Assembly (NCBI GenBank): GCA_023953845.1
Contig: JAMLJC010000001.1
Coordinates: forward strand, 1-64,000
Source of the DNA: Rhizobiaceae bacterium
GTDB taxonomy: Bacteria; Pseudomonadota; Alphaproteobacteria; Rhizobiales; Rhizobiaceae
Direction: 5' to 3'
Length of the DNA stretch: 64,000 nt
Shown: positions 20,364-30,319 of the stretch, piece by piece
Layout of the letters: each line of letters begins with the position of its first letter
Position numbering within the stretch: position 1 is the stretch's first letter
The notes under the pieces: model-generated
The model's input: the letters and a program-made list of their open reading frames with translations, nothing else
Told to the model about the DNA's origin: nothing
The model's database searches: none
Made by a program: the position numbers and the translations under genes

Positions 20364-20493
20364 GATGCGGCACTGAGCATGCCGCCGGTTAAACCACGGT
20401 AATCGTTCCGTGATTCAGGGAAAGGACCTCATGCCAGGGTAAAGGCGCGGCAAGCACGATCGCTAGAAATCGAGCGAACCGGACAGGATTTGG

Positions 20494-21399
20494 TCAGGAA
20501 GGACTCCTGCGGCGGCGGTCCTTGCCGAGCCCGGTCTCGTCCAGCAGCCCGGCGCGCTTGGCGTCGTAGTAATAACCGCGCTGGTAGAGCTTGTCGGCGA
20601 CGCTCAGATTGCCCTTCGCCACGAGCCAGGCCCCCCGGAGGTAGCGCACGGCGTATTTGAGGTTGGTCTCGGCGTCCAGCAGGCCCGAAGCCGCTCCCCG
20701 GTATCCCATGCCCTTGGCCGTGGCGTGGCTGATCTGCATGAGGCCGAGATAGGGGCCGTTGCGCGCGGCGGGATTGAAGGTGCTTTCCCGCTTGGCGACG
20801 CGGCGCACGAGTTCTTCCGGAATCTCGTAGTGTTCCGCGTATTTCGCCATCAGCGCGTCGAGTTCCGGGCTGCGCGCGCCGACATCGGACGGACCGTAGC
20901 GTCCGTCGGGCGCGTGGATCAGCATGGGATTCTGCGCCTCGGGCGTCTGGATCGCCAATCTGGCCGCGTTCGGCGTCGATCCGGCATAGGAGGCCGGTAC
21001 GAAGACCGCGCTCTCGTCATTCCCGGACACAGCGCTGGCGACGACGACCGGCTGCTCATCCGAAGCCGCGGGGACATCCGCGACCTGCTGCGCAGGCGTC
21101 GCGGTTTCAGCGGCAGACGTCGCCGCGTCGGTCTGCGCCGGCGTTGCGGCGGCGACGGCATAGGTCGCGGTGGCTTCGGCGATCGCGCCGCCGGCCGGCT
21201 CGTCCGGCGCATAGGCCGCCGGCACGGTCAGCACGCTGTCGGGAAGACGCGGATAGGCGACTTCGGCGGTGGCGGTGGAATTGCCCTCGACGCGAGCGGT
21301 GGTCGTGCCGCCGGTGGATGTGCAGGCGGAAAGCGCCAGACCGGCCAGCAACGCGCCCGCAACGGCAAATGGTTTCGATACGGCCAATGCGCCCCTCAT
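20494..21399 (-). CDS. Lytic transglycosylase lipoprotein (SLT domain)
   Basis: A 301-residue putative outer-membrane lipoprotein that cleaves peptidoglycan. A signal sequence with lipobox LSAC (Cys near residue 26) is followed by a long Ala/Thr/Pro-rich linker to about residue 165. The SLT domain has the catalytic Glu in RRVAKRESTFNP, the LGLMQISHATAKGMGY motif, and the ETNLKYAVRYLRGAW segment. It matches small MltC/Slt-type lytic transglycosylases of rhizobia. Substrate range is unknown. It stands alone, upstream of a divergent ogt gene. Confidence 0.9.
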   Translation of the reverse strand: MRGALAVSKPFAVAGALLAGLALSACTSTGGTTTARVEGNSTATAEVAYPRLPDSVLTVPAAYAPDEPAGGAIAEATATYAVAAATPAQTDAATSAAETATPAQQVADVPAASDEQPVVVASAVSGNDESAVFVPASYAGSTPNAARLAIQTPEAQNPMLIHAPDGRYGPSDVGARSPELDALMAKYAEHYEIPEELVRRVAKRESTFNPAARNGPYLGLMQISHATAKGMGYRGAASGLLDAETNLKYAVRYLRGAWLVAKGNLSVADKLYQRGYYYDAKRAGLLDETGLGKDRRRRSPS

Positions 21400-21619
21400 G
21401 GTCTGCGCGGGTCGCCCCCTGGAGGCTGCATAGCCAAGAAATGCCGCTTCGGCAACCCGGCGTTAATCTGTGTTGAAATCGGCTTAACGTCCGGCGCCAC
21501 AAGGCACAAATCGTGTGGAACGCGGAGGCGGGGTTGTTACAATGAGCGGAAATACGATAGAAAGACGGATGTTCTCGTTTCGTTTTCGCAATCGGCGATC
21601 ACGGGACCGGAGGTGATCG

Positions 21620-22165
21620 ATGGCATTGTCCTGGTGCGTTTTCGATACGGCGATCGGCTGGATCGGTCTTGGCTGGACCGAACGCGGCATTGCGAGGCTG
21701 CTTCTGCCGCAACGCGACCGCGACGCGATGGAGCGCAAGCTTGCGGCGGTCGGCGGGACGCCGGCGATCCCGCCGGAATGGGTCGCCGGAGTGATCGAGC
21801 GCTTGCGGCGCTATGCAGCAGGCGAGGTGGTGACCTTCGACGACATCCCGGTCGATCTCGCCGGCGTCGACGACTTCAGGCTAGCCATCTACGACGCGGC
21901 GCGCGAACTCGGCTTCGGCGTCACCACGACCTATGGCGCGCTCGCTGCGACGGCCGGTCACCCCGGCCTTGCGCGCGAGACGGGAGCGGCCCTCGGGCAG
22001 AATCCGGTTCCGATCATCGTGCCGTGCCACCGCATTCTGGCGGCAGGCAACAAGATCGGCGGGTTTTCCGCGCCGGGAGGCTCGGCCACGAAGGAAAAGC
22101 TGCTCGCCATGGAAGGCGTGCGCGTCGGGCCGCCGCCTGCCGCGCAGGCGTCTTTCGGATTCTGA
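21620..22165 (+). CDS. ogt: Methylated-DNA-protein cysteine methyltransferase
   Basis: A 181-residue suicide repair protein that removes alkyl groups from O6-alkylguanine and O4-alkylthymine in DNA. The N-terminal RNase H-like subdomain leads to the active-site motif PCHRILAAGNKIGGFSAPGG, with the acceptor Cys in PCHR. The upstream TTYGALAATAGHPGLARETGAAL is the helix-turn-helix and Arg-finger region. It is a standalone enzyme without an AdaA domain. The symbol ogt is used in the general sense. It is convergent with a small exported protein gene 13 bases away. Confidence 0.9.
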   Translation: MALSWCVFDTAIGWIGLGWTERGIARLLLPQRDRDAMERKLAAVGGTPAIPPEWVAGVIERLRRYAAGEVVTFDDIPVDLAGVDDFRLAIYDAARELGFGVTTTYGALAATAGHPGLARETGAALGQNPVPIIVPCHRILAAGNKIGGFSAPGGSATKEKLLAMEGVRVGPPPAAQASFGF

Positions 22166-22178
22166 CCGCCGGCGCCTG

Positions 22179-22502
22179 TCAGCGGCCCGGGATTATCAGG
22201 AAGGGATCGTCATAATCCAGCTGCCTGCATTCCCGCACCGGACAGGAAGGCGTGTCGGAGGCGGGAATATAGGCGCGATCCACCCCCTCGCCGAGCTGGC
22301 AGAACTGGTTGCCGCTTACATAGCGGCCATAGAGCTGCAGGCCGGGCGTACGGGTCGAGGTATAGCGCATGATGGCCGCGCCATCCCTGCGGATGACGCG
22401 CTGGATTTCGTCGCATGTCATGCGGGTCGAGGTATAGCGCTCGATCGCAAGCGCCTCCGACGAGAGAAGAGCAAGGCCGAGTGTGACAAGCCATATTTTC
22501 AT
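22179..22502 (-). CDS. Small exported protein with internal repeat, unknown function
   Basis: A 107-residue secreted protein. It has a signal peptide (MKIWLVTLGLALLSSEALA), then a mature part with the phrase RYTSTRM at residues 22-28 repeated as RYTSTRT further on, and four cysteines (TCDE, QFCQ, SCPV, ECRQ) that could form disulfides. Start at 22502. Homologues of this size occur as hypothetical proteins in rhizobia but no function is known to me. It is a single gene, convergent with ogt. Confidence 0.72.
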   Translation of the reverse strand: MKIWLVTLGLALLSSEALAIERYTSTRMTCDEIQRVIRRDGAAIMRYTSTRTPGLQLYGRYVSGNQFCQLGEGVDRAYIPASDTPSCPVRECRQLDYDDPFLIIPGR

Positions 22503-22694
22503 GACGTCATCCTACCCCTCCGCCTCATGACGATCGCCCGCGAATTGGGCTACGCCGTGTTCATCCTACATGAACGGCGAATATCTTGCGAAGTTTCCCG
22601 GATACGATCCCGCCTGTCTGCAAATTGCCACGTTGCAGGTGACGAAACCCGGACGCCTGCTATTGTGCGCCTGAAAATCGCTGGGAGGAATTGA

Positions 22695-23600
22695 ATGCCG
22701 GGCATACGCGTAGGGTTCATCGGCGTCGGTCTCATGGGTCATGGCATGGCCAGGAACATCCTGGAAAAGGGCTTTCCCCTGACCGTTCTCGGCCACCGGA
22801 ATCGCCAGCCTGTCGAAGACCTCGTCAGGCGGGGAGCGGCGGAAGCCACGTCGGCGAAACGGCTGGCTGACATATGCGACGTGGTCGTCCTGTGCGTCAC
22901 CGGCAGTCCGCAGGTGGAGGCTCTCATCAACGGGCCGGAGGGTCTGGCATCTGCCGGCAAGCCGATCACCATCATCGACTGCTCCACCTCCGACCCCTCG
23001 TCGACGGTGAAGCTTGCCGCCGAACTGGCTGGCAAGAACATCACCTTCCTCGATGCTCCGCTTTCCCGCACGCCGGCCGACGCCGAGGCGGGCACGCTCG
23101 ACGTCATGTGCGGCGCCAGCGATGCGGATTTCGCCCGCGTGAAGCCCATCCTCGACACTTTCGCAGGGCGGATCGTTCACACCGGCCCCGTCGGAAGCGG
23201 CCACACCATGAAGCTGCTCAACAATTTCCTGGCGATGGGCTATGCCGCGCTCTACTCAGAAGCGCTCACGCTGGGCGCCAAGGCCGGACTGACGCCGAAA
23301 GTGTTCGACGCGGTGATCCGCGACGGGCGGATGGACAGCCCCTTCTACCGCACCTTCTTCCAGTGGGTTCTGAACCGCGATCCGAACGCCCACCGGTTCG
23401 CCATCCGCAATGCGGCGAAGGACATGACCTATCTCGCCGGCTTCGCGAACGCGTCCGGCACGGCGAACCCGATGGGTGCCGCTGTACGCAATTGCTTCGC
23501 CATGGCGGTCAGTGCTGGAAAAGGCGACGATTTCGTGCCGATGCTCTCGGATTTCGTTGCCTCCATCAACGACGTATCGCTGACGGGCGACGGAAGCTGA
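22695..23600 (+). CDS. NAD(P)-dependent beta-hydroxyacid dehydrogenase (HIBADH-like)
   Basis: A 301-residue cytosolic oxidoreductase of the 3-hydroxyisobutyrate/tartronate-semialdehyde dehydrogenase family. The N-terminal Rossmann motif is VGFIGVGLMGHGMARN. The substrate-binding signature appears as FLDAPLSRTPADAEAGTL, the catalytic Lys follows in GSGHTMKLLNNFLAMG, and the C-terminal helical domain (FAIRNAAKDMTYLAGFA) completes it. AGGA precedes the ATG at 22695. The substrate cannot be assigned by sequence alone and no pathway neighbours are present. Confidence 0.88.
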   Translation: MPGIRVGFIGVGLMGHGMARNILEKGFPLTVLGHRNRQPVEDLVRRGAAEATSAKRLADICDVVVLCVTGSPQVEALINGPEGLASAGKPITIIDCSTSDPSSTVKLAAELAGKNITFLDAPLSRTPADAEAGTLDVMCGASDADFARVKPILDTFAGRIVHTGPVGSGHTMKLLNNFLAMGYAALYSEALTLGAKAGLTPKVFDAVIRDGRMDSPFYRTFFQWVLNRDPNAHRFAIRNAAKDMTYLAGFANASGTANPMGAAVRNCFAMAVSAGKGDDFVPMLSDFVASINDVSLTGDGS

Positions 23601-23609
23601 ACCGGCGCG

Positions 23610-24449
23610 TCAGGCAGGCCGGCGCTGCGCGCCGGAGTGCGCGGACAGGAGTTCCGCGACGGGTCTGGGCTGATCCTCGATAGGGCAGCCGGCAAGCGCC
23701 GGCTCCCCGAGATAATCGCCGGACAGATATTCCGCGCCCGAGGCGATCGCCAGTTCGAGGTGTTCGCCAGTCGATATGCCGCGGATATGAACACGCGTGC
23801 CGTTCGCCCGATGCGTCTCCACCAGCGGGCGCAGCAGCCGCGCCGCCGCGCCCCGCGCCGCAATCTTGCCGAACCACGCGGCGCCTATTTCCGCAATGTC
23901 GGGCATGAAGCGGCGCTGCGAATGGGCCGTGTCCAGATCGTGATCGAAGGCATCGAGCATAATGCGCATGCCGGCTTCGCGCGACGCCTCGAGGCGCGCC
24001 AGATCGTCGGCGTCGGCAAGGAAAACGGCTTGCGAGATCCGGCAGACGACCTGGCCCGGAACAAGCGTTTCCTCGCCGACCGATCGCGCAAGCCGCGCCG
24101 CGTCAAGCAAGCTGTCCTGGAGACGCCTGTTGCCGGCGAGAGCATGGTCGAGGAAGAGATCGCGGCCCGCAATGTCCAGATTGCGATAATTGTCGACGCT
24201 GAGCCTCTGGCAGAGGCCGGCCAAGAAGTCCGGGTCCGGGAGAGCGCCTTCGGAAAGCTGAGACAGATCGAATTCCGTGTCCTCGCGCCACACCACGGTC
24301 GAGGCGTCGAAGCCGGTGATCTGCAGGTTTTCTCCCCTTGGAGAAAATACGGGCTGGTAAGCGCTTTTCAGCAGAATTCCATCGAGCGAGCCGCTCTCGA
24401 TGCCGACCTCGTCAACGAGGATCGCATCGAGAAATGCCGGTTGTGTCAT
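23610..24449 (-). CDS. Degenerate EAL-domain protein, predicted catalytically inactive
   Basis: A 279-residue EAL-fold protein lacking every catalytic position. The EAL motif is replaced by FDA (ITGFDASTVVW), the metal-binding CExxE is CRISQ, the DD pair is LDAFDHD, the Lys is lost (MPDIAEIG), and LQGY is LSGD. It cannot hydrolyse cyclic di-GMP by known chemistry and may be a sensor or partner protein. Its ATG (24449) overlaps the stop of the preceding EAL gene as ATGA, implying translational coupling and matched amounts. The two probably arose by duplication. Confidence 0.85.
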   Translation of the reverse strand: MTQPAFLDAILVDEVGIESGSLDGILLKSAYQPVFSPRGENLQITGFDASTVVWREDTEFDLSQLSEGALPDPDFLAGLCQRLSVDNYRNLDIAGRDLFLDHALAGNRRLQDSLLDAARLARSVGEETLVPGQVVCRISQAVFLADADDLARLEASREAGMRIMLDAFDHDLDTAHSQRRFMPDIAEIGAAWFGKIAARGAAARLLRPLVETHRANGTRVHIRGISTGEHLELAIASGAEYLSGDYLGEPALAGCPIEDQPRPVAELLSAHSGAQRRPA

Positions 24450-25348
24450 TGCTGGGCGGCCCGCTTTCCGAAACTTCGCACCGACTTCTGCGAATGCCGC
24501 ACGACCTGCGGGATGGGTGGCGCGGGATGCGGACTGACCGAGCGCAGGAAATGGAAATTCGTCTTCGTCTCGCCCTGGCGCAGCACCGCGAGTTCCGGCC
24601 GTGCAAGGGCATAGCCCTGCAACATGGAAGCGCCGGCCTCGACGGCCATGTCGATCTGCCAAGCCTCCTCGATACCCTCGAAGACCGTACGGATTCCACG
24701 ATCCTCAAAGGCGCGCACCATGGTCTGGAGCAGCAGGAACCCCGGATCGGAATCCATGAGCCGGTTCATCCAGTGCGCATCGAACTTGACGATATCGGGC
24801 TTCAGCGCCGCAACCCGGGCGATATCGGAATCGGCGGCGCCATAGTCGTCGACGGCGATCCTGAAACCGTTCCCCCGCAGGGCCTCGACAAAGGCCGACA
24901 GCACCTCCTCCGACGCCGACTGCTGCTCGGTGACCTCGCAGACGACACGGCCCGCATCGATGCCCGCTTCGTGCAGGACGAGGCGCATGTCGCGCAGGGC
25001 GATGTCGGCGATTCCCGGCTCGGTGAAGACGGAAGGGTTGAAATTCACGAAGATGGAGGCCGTGTCCTCAAGGGAGACGGCGGCATTGAGCAGGTGCAGG
25101 GTTCGCGTCAGCGTCTCCACATGCAGGCGGTCGAGTGCCGGAATGCTGGTGAAGAACGCCATGGGCGGGATCGGCTCCTCTCCGCGGAAGGCGCGGAGCA
25201 GGCCTTCATAGGCGACGATCTCCAGACGTTCATCCTGAACCCCGTAGATCGGCTGGAAGGCGCTGCGCAACGTATGGCCGGCCCAGATGCCCTCCGAAAG
25301 GCCGTCTTCGAGGCGGACCAGATGGGCAAGGGCGACACTGCGCGTCAT
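24446..25348 (-). CDS. EAL-domain cyclic-di-GMP phosphodiesterase-like protein
   Basis: A 300-residue stand-alone EAL protein. The catalytic set is largely intact: Glu in EGLLR (YEGLLRAF), Asn in FVNFNPS, Glu pair in CEVTEQQ, Asp pair in VDDYG, Lys in VKFD, Glu in FEGIEEA, Gln in LQGYALARPE. Loop 6 is altered (DDYGAADSD in place of DDFGTGYSS), so dimerisation or activity may differ. No sensor, GGDEF or transmembrane domain is visible. It is co-transcribed with the degenerate EAL gene by an ATGA overlap. Cyclic-di-GMP breakdown is inferred. Confidence 0.88.
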   Translation of the reverse strand: MTRSVALAHLVRLEDGLSEGIWAGHTLRSAFQPIYGVQDERLEIVAYEGLLRAFRGEEPIPPMAFFTSIPALDRLHVETLTRTLHLLNAAVSLEDTASIFVNFNPSVFTEPGIADIALRDMRLVLHEAGIDAGRVVCEVTEQQSASEEVLSAFVEALRGNGFRIAVDDYGAADSDIARVAALKPDIVKFDAHWMNRLMDSDPGFLLLQTMVRAFEDRGIRTVFEGIEEAWQIDMAVEAGASMLQGYALARPELAVLRQGETKTNFHFLRSVSPHPAPPIPQVVRHSQKSVRSFGKRAAQQ

Positions 25349-25506
25349 GCAAGACCTTCAGGGCTATCGACGGAGACCCCGGGCACTATGCCGCGCAAGC
25401 ATTTACTTTGTGTTAAGGCGTTTGCGCAAACCGCCGCTGTCACCGTCGCAATGCAGCGCTTGCGCTTCTCCGAACGATCGGACAATAAGGCGCGCCGCAG
25501 ACGTGA

Positions 25507-26733
<1,227 letters not shown>

Positions 26734-26946
26734 AGCGGGACCGCTCGAACGGCCGGCCGCGCGACATCGCCGGTGCGGCACAGGGTCGTTTGCCGGCAAT
26801 TCCGCTTGCCCTCCACCTTGACCCGTGTTTCCATGCCCGTCGGGTAGTGGCCGACAAGCTGCGCCCGCGACGGCCGGAACAAGGGCCGGTCATGCCTGCT
26901 GGCCCGGAAAGGCCGCCGCTCTCGAGGAAACAGAGTGGAGGTCAGC

Positions 26947-28989
26947 ATGGGAAATCGCGCCGGAGGAAGGCGTACGGGACCGAAATGCATTGCCATTGTC
27001 GGTCCCTTCGCCAGCGGAAAAACCACATTGCTTGAGGCGATTCTGGCGCGTGCCGGCGCCATATCCCGCCAGAGTGCAGTCGGTTCCGGCACGACGGTCG
27101 GCGACCATTCCGCCGAGGCGCGTGCCCACGCAATGAGCGTCGAGGCCGCGGCGGCGACCATCGATTTCATGGGCGACAGCCTCACCTTCATAGATTGTCC
27201 GGGATCGATCGAATTCGCCACGGAGGCGGACCCGGTTCTGGCCGCGGCGGACGTCGCGGTGGTGGTCGCGGAAGCGGACCCCAAAAAGGTCGCCGCGCTG
27301 CAACTCATCATGCGGAAGCTCGACGCCGCCGGCATCCCGCGCATCCTGTTCCTCAACAAGATCGACAAGACCAGCGCCGGCGTGCGCGACACGCTGAAGA
27401 TGCTGCAGCCGACGAGCGCGGCGCCCTTGCTTCTGCGTCAGATTCCGCTGCGCAATGGCGAGGCCGTCATCGGCTCCATCGATCTGGCGCTGGAGCGCGC
27501 CTATGTCTGGCGCGACTTCGCCGAGAGCGAAGTGACCGAAATACCGGACGACGAGAAGGCCCGCGAGGTCGAGGCGCGCTTTTCCATGCTGGAGACGCTT
27601 GCCGACCACGACGACCTGCTCATGGAGCAGCTGCTGGAGGAGAAGGAGCCGCCTCGCGACGAAGTGTTCGACGACCTCGCGGCTGATCTTCGCGACGGCT
27701 CCGTGGTTCCGGTGCTGATCGGCACGGCGGAAAAGGGCAACGGCGTGCTGCGTCTCCTGAAGGCGATCCGCCACGATGCGCCGGATGTCGAGGCGACGCG
27801 CAGGCGGCTCGGGCTGGACGGCAGCGGAACTGTCGTGCAGGTCATGAAGACCGTTCACACGCCGCATGGCGGCAAGCTCTCCATCTCGCGCATCCTGTCC
27901 GGCAGCGCCGCCGACGGCGCGGAGCTCAATATCGCCGGCGGCGGTTCAGTGAAGATTTCCGGCATCTACCGGATGCTCGGCAAGGATCAGCACAAGCTGA
28001 CATCCGCCAGGGCCGGCGACACGGTGGCGCTCGGCAAGCTCGATGACGCCGCCACTGGCGCGACCTTGACCTCCGAGCGGAATGCGAAGCCGCTGTTCCA
28101 GCTCGCGGCCCCGCAGCCGGTCTTCTCCATCGCGCTGCGGCCGAAGGAGCGCAAGGACGATGTGAAACTCTCGTCCGCCATCCAGCGCATCGCGGACGAA
28201 GACCCGTCGCTCGCCGTCCATCACGACCAGGACACCGGCGAGACGGTGATCTCCGGTCATGGCGAGATGCATCTGCGCGTCACCATGGAAAGGCTGGAGG
28301 GAAAATACCAGATTCCGGTCACCTCGCGCGCCCCGAGCGTGCCCTATCGCGAGACGATCCGCAAAGCCACCCAGCAGCGCGGCCGCCACAAGAAGCAGTC
28401 AGGCGGCCACGGACAGTTCGGGGATGTGGTGATCGAAATCAAACCCCTGCCGCGTGGCAGCGGCTTCCAGTTCACCGACACGATCACCGGCGGTGTCGTC
28501 CCGAAACAGTATATTCCGTCGGTTGAAGCAGGCGTGCGCGACTATCTGAAGATCGGTCCGCTCGGCTTTCCGGTAGTCGACATAGCGGTCAACCTGTCGG
28601 ACGGCTCCTACCACACGGTCGATTCCTCCGACATGGCGTTCCAGATGGCCGCCAAGATCGGCATGAAGGAAGGCATGGCCGCATGCTCTCCCGTCCTGCT
28701 GGAGCCGATCATGAAGGTGGACATCTTCACGCCCTCCGAAGCGACGGCGAAGGTGACGGCCATCGTGCCGCAAAGGCGCGGACAGATCCTCGGTTTCGAC
28801 GCCCGGCCCGGCTGGGACGGCTGGGACGTCGTGGAGGCCACCATGCCGCAGTCGGAGATCGGCAACCTGATCGTGGAGTTGCGCTCGGCGACAGCCGGTG
28901 TCGCGACATTCGAATCGCGCTTCGATCACATGGCGGAACTGACGGGCCGCCTCGCCGACGATGTCATGAACGCGCAGAAGGCGGCCTGA
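26947..28989 (+). CDS. Elongation factor G-like protein (EF-G paralogue)
   Basis: A 680-residue translational GTPase of the EF-G-like branch. It has the P-loop GPFASGKT (residues 19-26), DCPG (83-86) and NKID (137-140), then domains II-V, ending with EATMPQSEIGNLIVELRSATAGVATFESRFDH. The G1 loop differs from canonical AHIDAGKT, placing it outside the main FusA group. GGAGG at 26937-26941 fixes the start at 26947. There is no tuf, rpsL or rpsG nearby. Proposed roles of such paralogues, recycling or alternative translocation, remain unproven. Confidence 0.9.
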   Translation: MGNRAGGRRTGPKCIAIVGPFASGKTTLLEAILARAGAISRQSAVGSGTTVGDHSAEARAHAMSVEAAAATIDFMGDSLTFIDCPGSIEFATEADPVLAAADVAVVVAEADPKKVAALQLIMRKLDAAGIPRILFLNKIDKTSAGVRDTLKMLQPTSAAPLLLRQIPLRNGEAVIGSIDLALERAYVWRDFAESEVTEIPDDEKAREVEARFSMLETLADHDDLLMEQLLEEKEPPRDEVFDDLAADLRDGSVVPVLIGTAEKGNGVLRLLKAIRHDAPDVEATRRRLGLDGSGTVVQVMKTVHTPHGGKLSISRILSGSAADGAELNIAGGGSVKISGIYRMLGKDQHKLTSARAGDTVALGKLDDAATGATLTSERNAKPLFQLAAPQPVFSIALRPKERKDDVKLSSAIQRIADEDPSLAVHHDQDTGETVISGHGEMHLRVTMERLEGKYQIPVTSRAPSVPYRETIRKATQQRGRHKKQSGGHGQFGDVVIEIKPLPRGSGFQFTDTITGGVVPKQYIPSVEAGVRDYLKIGPLGFPVVDIAVNLSDGSYHTVDSSDMAFQMAAKIGMKEGMAACSPVLLEPIMKVDIFTPSEATAKVTAIVPQRRGQILGFDARPGWDGWDVVEATMPQSEIGNLIVELRSATAGVATFESRFDHMAELTGRLADDVMNAQKAA

Positions 28990-29011
28990 ACCCTCACGAG
29001 GGATTGATCGC

Positions 29012-29036
29012 CGCCGCAAGGGAAACTTGCGGCGGT
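29012..29036. terminator. Perfect 10-bp stem-loop after the EF-G-like gene
   Basis: CCGCCGCAAG, loop GGAAA, CTTGCGGCGG, 23 bases after the stop codon. There is no U-tract. It probably stabilises the 3' end or supports factor-dependent termination. Confidence 0.5.
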
Positions 29037-29127
29037 ACATGACGTTCTTGCTATCAGATAAGGAGCCGGGCGCGAAAAATCATTTTCGAAGCCTTTTCAT
29101 GCGGCGCTGCCGGCAAAGAGACAGAAC

Positions 29128-30093
29128 ATGTTCGCCATCCATCGCCGCCCGTCCTGGGCAATCCCGGAATCGCACGCGATCCCCGAAGCGGTCTTCCGTG
29201 ACAGAAGGCGCATCTTGAAGGCCTTCGGGCTTGGCGCCGCCAGCCTGTCCGGGCTCCTGTCCTCCTTCGCGATCGCCCAGGACGCAGATCCGACCGCCGA
29301 TCTCTATCCCGCCAAAAAGAACGAGACCTACACGATCGAACGACCTCTCACGCCCGAGAACATCAGCTCGAACTACAATAATTTCTACGAATACGGGACG
29401 TACAAGCAGATCGCGGCCGACGCGCAGCAGCTCAGGACGCGCCCATGGGAGATCGCCATCGACGGGCTGGTCGAGGCTCCCATGACCATCGGCTTCGACG
29501 AGCTCGTCCGCAAAATCCCGCTCGAAAGCCGCCTCTATCGTCACCGCTGTGTCGAGGCCTGGTCCATGACGGTGCCCTGGACGGGCTTTCCGCTGAAATC
29601 GCTGGTGGCGCTCGCCAAGCCGCTCGGATCGGCGAAATACATCCGCTTCGAGACCTTCATGGACCCCTCGATGGCGCCCGGCCAGAACGATTTCCTCTAC
29701 CCGTGGCCCTATGTCGAGGGCGTCACCATCCAGGAAGCGGCGAACGATCTCGCCTTCCTCGTGACGGGCGCCTACGACAAGCCCATGGCGAAGCAGTTCG
29801 GGGCGCCGATCAGGCTGCACCTGCCATGGAAGTACGGCTTCAAGTCGATCAAGTCGATCCGCAAGATTTCCTTCGTCGAGGAACGCCCGGTAGGGCTCTG
29901 GGAAGCGCTGCAGTCCAGCGAGTACGGTTTTTGGGCGAACGTTAATCCTGAAGTGTCCCATCCGCGCTGGAGTCAGGCGCAGGAACGGGTGATCGATACG
30001 GGAGAACTGATTCCGACCCGGCTCTTCAACGGCTACGGCGCGGAGGTCGCGGATCTCTACGCGGGGATGGAGGGCGAGAACCTCTATATGTAG
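29128..30093 (+). CDS. msrP: Protein-methionine-sulfoxide reductase catalytic subunit MsrP
   Basis: MsrP (YedY) is a periplasmic molybdopterin enzyme that repairs oxidised methionine in envelope proteins. The 321-residue precursor has a twin-arginine signal (DRRRILKAFGLGAASLSG) and the sulfite-oxidase fold. The molybdenum ligand is Cys141 in YRHRCVEAWSMTVPW. GTYKQIAADAQQLRTRPW, the DPSMAPGQ segment and LHLPWKYGFKSIKSIRKI are conserved. The membrane heme partner MsrQ is normally next door but is not found within this window near the gene. Start at 29128. Confidence 0.94.
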   Translation: MFAIHRRPSWAIPESHAIPEAVFRDRRRILKAFGLGAASLSGLLSSFAIAQDADPTADLYPAKKNETYTIERPLTPENISSNYNNFYEYGTYKQIAADAQQLRTRPWEIAIDGLVEAPMTIGFDELVRKIPLESRLYRHRCVEAWSMTVPWTGFPLKSLVALAKPLGSAKYIRFETFMDPSMAPGQNDFLYPWPYVEGVTIQEAANDLAFLVTGAYDKPMAKQFGAPIRLHLPWKYGFKSIKSIRKISFVEERPVGLWEALQSSEYGFWANVNPEVSHPRWSQAQERVIDTGELIPTRLFNGYGAEVADLYAGMEGENLYM

Positions 30094-30163
30094 CCGCGCG
30101 ATGCGTCGTGCACGCAATTCAGGCAATTACCGGAACTGCCTGAAAACCGTCCATCATCAGGCG

Positions 30164-30191
30164 AAAAAAAAGCCGGATCAAAAGATCCGGC
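30164..30191 (-). terminator. Intrinsic terminator of the small RNA
   Basis: On the minus strand GCCGGATC, loop TTTT, GATCCGGC is followed directly by eight T residues (30171-30164). It is a textbook rho-independent terminator facing left. It would end both the small RNA and any read-through from lsrB. Confidence 0.88.
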
Positions 30192-30276
30192 TAGGTATGG
30201 AAGTGCCTATAAAGGCGAAACCTCCAGAGGGGAACACTCGTGGGCGCCAATGGGAGGAGGAACGCGCCCAGGAGAT
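30164..30276 (-). ncRNA. AbcR-type (alpha-r15) trans-acting small RNA candidate
   Basis: A roughly 113-nt RNA read leftward, predicted from structure and context. Hairpin 1 pairs 30264-30270 with 30241-30247 (TGGGCGC/GCGCCCA), and its 16-base loop carries CCTCCTCCC, an anti-Shine-Dalgarno motif. A second imperfect hairpin is followed by the intrinsic terminator at 30172-30191 with eight U. A promoter fits: CTTGTT at 30312-30307, 18 bases, CATATA at 30288-30283, start near 30276. In Sinorhizobium and Brucella AbcR RNAs are encoded beside lsrB/vtlR, exactly as here. They block translation of ABC-transporter mRNAs via Hfq. A single copy is visible; many rhizobia have two. Confidence 0.72.
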
Positions 30277-30319
30277 GATTGCTATATGGGCTGCTCTTGC
30301 CCAACAAACAAGCAAATAC

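Noticed and set aside
24450..24662. N-terminal extension of the degenerate EAL protein
   Set aside because: It overlaps the coding end of the upstream EAL gene in another frame; the ATGA start-stop overlap at 24446-24449 is the natural junction.
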